DNA of 35,960 nt from [Streptosporangium] indianense (GTDB lineage: Bacteria; Actinomycetota; Actinomycetes; Streptomycetales; Streptomycetaceae), in assembly GCF_021474405.1 (NCBI RefSeq), contig NZ_JAKEIO010000078.1:1-35960 (forward strand). Direction: 5' to 3'. The notes beneath the pieces are model-generated. The model did no database searches and was not told the DNA's origin. It was given only the letters and a program-made list of their open reading frames with translations. The first letter of the stretch is position 1; each line of letters starts with the position of its first letter. Shown here one piece after another: positions 32,468 through 35,960 of the stretch. Position numbers and translations under genes: made by a program.

Positions 32468-33622
32468 ATGCGACCCGTCAGATCTCTCCATGCCGCCAGC
32501 GCGATCGCCGTGGCCGCGGCGCTGGCCGCCATCACCGGGTGCACGGAGAAGAGCGACGCGCAGGACGGCGATCACGTGATCAACGTGACGGCGACCGATG
32601 ACAAGTGCCAGGTGTCGAAGAAGGAGTTCCCGGCCGGGCACGTCGAGCTGGCCGTCGAGAACAAGGGCTCCAAGGTCACCGAGGTCTACGTGCTCTTCCC
32701 CGACGACCGCGTCGTCACCGAGCGGGAGAACATAGGCCCCGGCACCAAGCAGCGGGTCACCGCCGAGGTGAAGGCCGGCGACTACCAGATCGCCTGCAAG
32801 CCCGGCATGAAGGGCGACGGCATCCGCCAGGCCGTCAAGGCCACCGGCGGCAAGGCCGTCCAGCGCGACCCGCGCCTGGACAAGGCCGTCGCCGCCTACC
32901 GCGCCTACGTGCAAGCGCAGGCCGACGAGACCCTGCCGAAGGCGGAGGCGTTCGCCAAGGCCGTCCAGGACGGCGACCTGGAGGCGGCGAAGAAGGCCTA
33001 CGCCCCCTCGCGCATCGGCTGGGAGCGCACCGAGCCGGTCGCCGAGTCGTTCGGCGACATCGACCCCAAGGTCGACGTCCGCGAGGACGGCCTGGAGGAC
33101 GGCCAGGACCCCGCCACCGACTGGACGGGCTGGCACCGCCTGGAGAAGGCCCTCTGGCAGGACAAGAAGATCGGCACCCGCGAGAAGGACCTCGCCGGCC
33201 TGCTGATCAAGGACCTGAAGGACTGGCAGAACCGGGTCGGCAAGGCCGAGATCACCCCCACCTCCATGGCCAACGGCGCCAAGGAACTCCTCGACGAGGT
33301 CGCCACGGGCAAGGTCACCGGCGAGGAGGAGCGCTACTCGCACACCGACCTGGTCGACTTCAAGGCCAACGTCGAGGGCGCGCAGAAGTCCTACGACCTG
33401 CTGAAGCCGGTCGCCAAGGAGAACGACGCGGCCCTCGTCACCGAACTCGACGAGCAGTTCGCGGCCCTGGACAAGCTGCTCGACCAGTACCGCCCCACCC
33501 CGACGTCGTACGACTTCACCTCCTACGACAAGGTCGGCAAGGCCGACCGCAAGGAGCTCTCCGACGCGGTCAACGCCCTGGCGGAGCCGCTGTCGAAGCT
33601 CGCCGCGGCGGTGGTGAAGTAG
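32468..33622 (+). CDS. efeO: EfeO, extracytoplasmic iron-uptake lipoprotein
   Basis: A 384-residue lipoprotein. The signal ends in AAITGC with Cys25 as the lipidated residue. A cupredoxin-like domain follows (about 35-130: FPAGHVELAVENKGSKVTEV, and Cys/Met ligands near ACKPGMKGDG), then a four-helix M75 peptidase-type domain (about 135-384) with the metal motif HxxE in GWHRLEKALW. EfeO works with EfeB to feed ferrous or ferric iron to the EfeU permease. I chose the ATG at 32468; the frame is open upstream to 32402, but that would run through the promoter. The stop is 2 bp before the efeB start. Confidence 0.94.
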   Translation: MRPVRSLHAASAIAVAAALAAITGCTEKSDAQDGDHVINVTATDDKCQVSKKEFPAGHVELAVENKGSKVTEVYVLFPDDRVVTERENIGPGTKQRVTAEVKAGDYQIACKPGMKGDGIRQAVKATGGKAVQRDPRLDKAVAAYRAYVQAQADETLPKAEAFAKAVQDGDLEAAKKAYAPSRIGWERTEPVAESFGDIDPKVDVREDGLEDGQDPATDWTGWHRLEKALWQDKKIGTREKDLAGLLIKDLKDWQNRVGKAEITPTSMANGAKELLDEVATGKVTGEEERYSHTDLVDFKANVEGAQKSYDLLKPVAKENDAALVTELDEQFAALDKLLDQYRPTPTSYDFTSYDKVGKADRKELSDAVNALAEPLSKLAAAVVK

Positions 33623-33624
33623 CG

Positions 33625-34866
33625 ATGACGGACACCAACTCCCCCTCCCCCAGCCGCCGTTCCCTGCTCGGCTGGGGCGGCGCCGGCCTGGCGCTCGGCG
33701 CCGCCGCGGCGGGCGGCGCGGTGGCGATGGCCCGCACCGAGGACGACACCGCACCGGCGGCGGCCGGCTCGGCGATCGCCTTCCACGGCCCTCACCAGGC
33801 GGGCATCGCCACCCCGGTCCAGGACCGCCTGCACTTCGCCGCGTTCGACGTGACGACCGACGACCGTGAGGTCTTCGTCCAGTTGCTGAAGGACTGGACC
33901 GAGGCGGCCCGGCGCATGACGGCCGGACACCCGGTCGGCGAGGGCGCCTACGGCGGTCTGGCCGAGGCTCCCCCGGACGACACGGGCGAGGCGCTCGGCC
34001 TCAAGCCCTCCCGCCTGACGCTCACGATCGGCTTCGGCCCGTCGCTGTTCGAGAAGTTCGACCTCGCGGACCGCCGCCCGGAGGCCCTGGTCGACCTGCC
34101 GAAGTTCGCGGGCGACAACCTCGACAAGAACCGCAGCGGCGGCGACCTGTGCATCCAGGCCTGTGCCGACGACCCCCAGGTCGCGGTGCACGCCGTCCGC
34201 AACCTGGCGCGCATCGGCTTCGGCAAGGTCGTCATCAAGTGGTCGCAGCTCGGCTTCGGCAAGACCTCCTCCACCACGCCCGAGGCACAGACACCGCGCA
34301 ACCTGATGGGCTTCAAGGACGGCACCCGCAACATCGCGGGCACGGAGACGGACCGCCTCGAGAAGTTCGTCTGGGTGGACGGCAAGGACGGCCCCTCCTG
34401 GATGGAGGGCGGCTCCTACCTGGTCGCCCGCCGTATCCGCATGCACATCGAGACCTGGGACCGCACCTCGCTCCAGGAGCAGGAGGACATCTTCGGCCGG
34501 GACAAGGGCGAGGGCGCCCCGGTCGGCAAGGCCAAGGAGCGCGACGAGCCGTTCCTCAAGGCGATGAAGCCCGACGCGCACGTCCGGCTCGCACACCCCG
34601 ACAGCAACCACGGGGCGACGATCCTGCGCCGCGGCTACTCCTTCACCGACGGCACGGACGGCCTCGGCCGCCTGGACGCGGGCCTGTTCTTCCTGGCGTT
34701 CCAGCGCGACGTCCGCAAGGGCTTCATCCCCATCCAGCGCAGCCTGGCCACCGACGCGCTCAACGAGTACATCCAGCACGTGGGTTCGGCGCTGTTCGCC
34801 GTCCCGCCGGGCGTCCGCGACAAGGACGACTGGTGGGGCCGCACGCTGTTCTCCAAGGAGGCCTGA
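33625..34866 (+). CDS. efeB: EfeB, Tat-exported DyP-type haem peroxidase
   Basis: A 413-residue dye-decolorising peroxidase of the deferrochelatase/EfeB group. The twin-arginine signal SRRSLLGWGGAGLALGAAAA exports the folded, haem-loaded enzyme. The catalytic GxxDG motif is GFKDGTRN, the proximal haem His lies in LAHPDSNHGATILRRGYS (with the conserved Arg nearby), and the C-terminal LFFLAFQRDVRKGFIPIQ is typical. It either oxidises ferrous iron for EfeU or releases haem iron. The ATG starts 2 bp after efeO, and the stop is 4 bp before efeU, so a single transcript is expected. Confidence 0.95.
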   Translation: MTDTNSPSPSRRSLLGWGGAGLALGAAAAGGAVAMARTEDDTAPAAAGSAIAFHGPHQAGIATPVQDRLHFAAFDVTTDDREVFVQLLKDWTEAARRMTAGHPVGEGAYGGLAEAPPDDTGEALGLKPSRLTLTIGFGPSLFEKFDLADRRPEALVDLPKFAGDNLDKNRSGGDLCIQACADDPQVAVHAVRNLARIGFGKVVIKWSQLGFGKTSSTTPEAQTPRNLMGFKDGTRNIAGTETDRLEKFVWVDGKDGPSWMEGGSYLVARRIRMHIETWDRTSLQEQEDIFGRDKGEGAPVGKAKERDEPFLKAMKPDAHVRLAHPDSNHGATILRRGYSFTDGTDGLGRLDAGLFFLAFQRDVRKGFIPIQRSLATDALNEYIQHVGSALFAVPPGVRDKDDWWGRTLFSKEA

Positions 34867-34870
34867 GCCG

Positions 34871-35704
34871 GTGTTCTCCAACTACCTCATCGGTCTGCGG
34901 GAGGGCCTGGAGGCGAGCCTGGTCGTCTGCATCCTCATCGCCTACCTCGTCAAGACCGGCCGCAAGGACGCCCTGAAGCCGATCTGGACCGGCATAGCCG
35001 TCGCGATCGCCCTCGCGTTCGGCTTCGGCTGCCTCCTCGAATTCGGCTCCCAGGAACTCACGTTCCAGGCACAGGAGGCGCTCGGCGGGTCCCTCTCCAT
35101 CCTCGCGGTCGGCCTGGTGACGTGGATGGTGTTCTGGATGCGCCGCACAGCCCGCCACCTGAAGTCGGAACTGCACGGCCGGCTCGACGCCGCCCTCGCG
35201 ATGGGCACCGGCGCACTGGTGGCCACGGCGTTCCTCGCGGTGGGCCGGGAGGGCCTGGAGACGGCCCTGTTCGTCTGGGCGTCGGTCCACGCGGCGAGCG
35301 ACGGCACGCCCCGCCCGCTGCTCGGCGTCGCCCTTGGCCTCCTCACGGCGGTCCTGCTGGGCTGGCTGTTCTACCGGGGCGCGCTGCGCATCAACCTGGC
35401 GAAGTTCTTCACGTGGACCGGCGGCATGCTGGTGGTGGTCGCGGCCGGTGTCCTCGCCTACGGCTTCCACGACCTCCAGGAGGCCGACTTCCTGCCCGGC
35501 CTCACCGACAAGGCCTTCGACATCTCCGGCACGATCCCGCCGGACAGCTGGTACGGCACGCTCCTCAAGGGCGTCTTCAACTTCCAGCCCGACCCCACCA
35601 CTCTCCAAGTCGCGGTCTGGCTCCTGTACTTGATCCCGACCCTGGCCCTGTTCCTGGCCCCGACCCGAACCCCGGCGAAGGCGCCGGTACGCGACGGGGC
35701 GTAG
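34871..35704 (+). CDS. efeU: EfeU/FTR1-family iron permease
   Basis: A 277-residue membrane protein with seven predicted spans. The two REGLE iron-transport motifs are present: LREGLEASLVVCILIAYLV in the first span and VGREGLETALFVWASV in the fourth. Other spans include IAVAIALAFGFGCLLEF, SILAVGLVTWMVFWM, LLTAVLLGWLFYRGAL, MLVVVAAGVLAYGFHDLQE and VAVWLLYLIPTLALFLAP. The start is GTG (MFSNYLIGL) 4 bp after efeB. As the last gene of efeOBU it carries iron across the membrane. The gene order differs from enterobacterial efeUOB. Confidence 0.95.
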   Translation: MFSNYLIGLREGLEASLVVCILIAYLVKTGRKDALKPIWTGIAVAIALAFGFGCLLEFGSQELTFQAQEALGGSLSILAVGLVTWMVFWMRRTARHLKSELHGRLDAALAMGTGALVATAFLAVGREGLETALFVWASVHAASDGTPRPLLGVALGLLTAVLLGWLFYRGALRINLAKFFTWTGGMLVVVAAGVLAYGFHDLQEADFLPGLTDKAFDISGTIPPDSWYGTLLKGVFNFQPDPTTLQVAVWLLYLIPTLALFLAPTRTPAKAPVRDGA

Positions 35705-35821
35705 CGGCCGAGGCCGGGGGGTACGCAGCCCGGCGTAACGGTGCCGCTGCGCCCACCCGTGCCGCCCCTAGCAGCACGCATGCCCGCAGCTGGGGCGGCC
35801 CGCACCCGCCCGACGACGCAA

Positions 35822-35933
35822 GGGGCCGTGTCGGGGGGTGTCCGCCCGCAGTGGTTGGCGCGTCGACGAACAGTCAGTCGGCACGCAAGCCCATCGCGCC
35901 GTTCCGAGGACGGACACCCCCCGACGCGGCCCC
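35822..35933. repeat. 23-bp inverted repeat at the right end
   Basis: GGGGCCGTGTCGGGGGGTGT followed by CCG (35822-35844) is matched in inverse at 35911-35933 with one mismatch. A 66-bp interior contains CGCGTCGACG and no coding frame. It starts 117 bp past the efeU stop. It could be a long terminator, a MITE-like element, or one end of something continuing beyond the window. Confidence 0.7.
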
Positions 35934-35960
35934 GACCCCCACCCGGCGTCAGGCGCAGGC

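Noticed and set aside
1..35960. tRNA or rRNA genes
   Set aside because: I saw no cloverleaf with a CCA-proximal acceptor stem and TTCGA loop, nor any rRNA-like stretch.

Overview
The window is high-GC actinobacterial chromosome, almost certainly Streptomyces. The evidence is G/C-rich third codon positions in nearly every gene, a lineage-typical gene set (an AfsR/SARP-type regulator of about 1,100 residues, a GlnA2-type glutamine synthetase homologue, an F420-dependent NADP reductase, an NsrR with the Streptomyces cysteine pattern, an EfeO/EfeB/EfeU iron operon) and several short or absent leaders before start codons. Most of it is core chromosome. One interval, about 1.5-6.0 kb, is a scrap-yard of acquired and decaying DNA.

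Layout. 1-1.5 kb: a 10/40-bp periodic repeat tract, then two VOC (glyoxalase-fold) proteins. 1.5-6.0 kb: a 5'-truncated and frameshifted TetR gene, a tiny Cys/His protein, an IS5-type transposase remnant, a lower-GC two-gene cargo (secreted metzincin protease plus lipoprotein) bounded by perfect 17-bp inverted repeats, a hypothetical gene, and a second transposase remnant. 6.1-9.6 kb: glnA2, flavohaemoprotein hmp with an NsrR-type operator, a 190-bp MITE-like element, and nsrR. 9.8-14.2 kb: a translationally coupled DUF3105/DUF305 pair, nadE, a third VOC protein and a SAM-dependent methyltransferase. 14.3-19.2 kb, all minus strand: an MFS exporter, a membrane-anchored EEP-family phosphohydrolase, and a DHA2 exporter/TetR pair with a perfect operator-like palindrome. 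19.5-26.9 kb: panB, a DrrAB-like ABC exporter preceded by an 11-bp repeat cluster, the SARP-NTPase regulator, an 81-bp tandem repeat array and a DUF6578-like protein. 27-30.8 kb: an M50-type membrane protease, a 59-residue membrane protein, npdG, two hypotheticals and map. 30.9-35.7 kb: haem oxygenase, a short PhzF-like protein, then efeO-efeB-efeU behind an iron box. The window ends in a 23-bp inverted repeat.

Functional themes are NO detoxification (hmp and nsrR, operator plus sensor), iron acquisition (haem oxygenase, EfeUOB), drug or metabolite export with local regulators, and NAD, pantothenate and F420/NADP cofactor metabolism. The least ordinary items are the IS-end-bounded protease/lipoprotein cargo, the MITE-like element whose duplicated CTAG supplies the stop codons of both hmp and nsrR, the 81-bp array beside the SARP gene, and the repeat cluster before the ABC exporter. 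I do not see a convincing new multi-gene defence or biosynthetic system. All homology statements come from recognising protein motifs, not from database searches.
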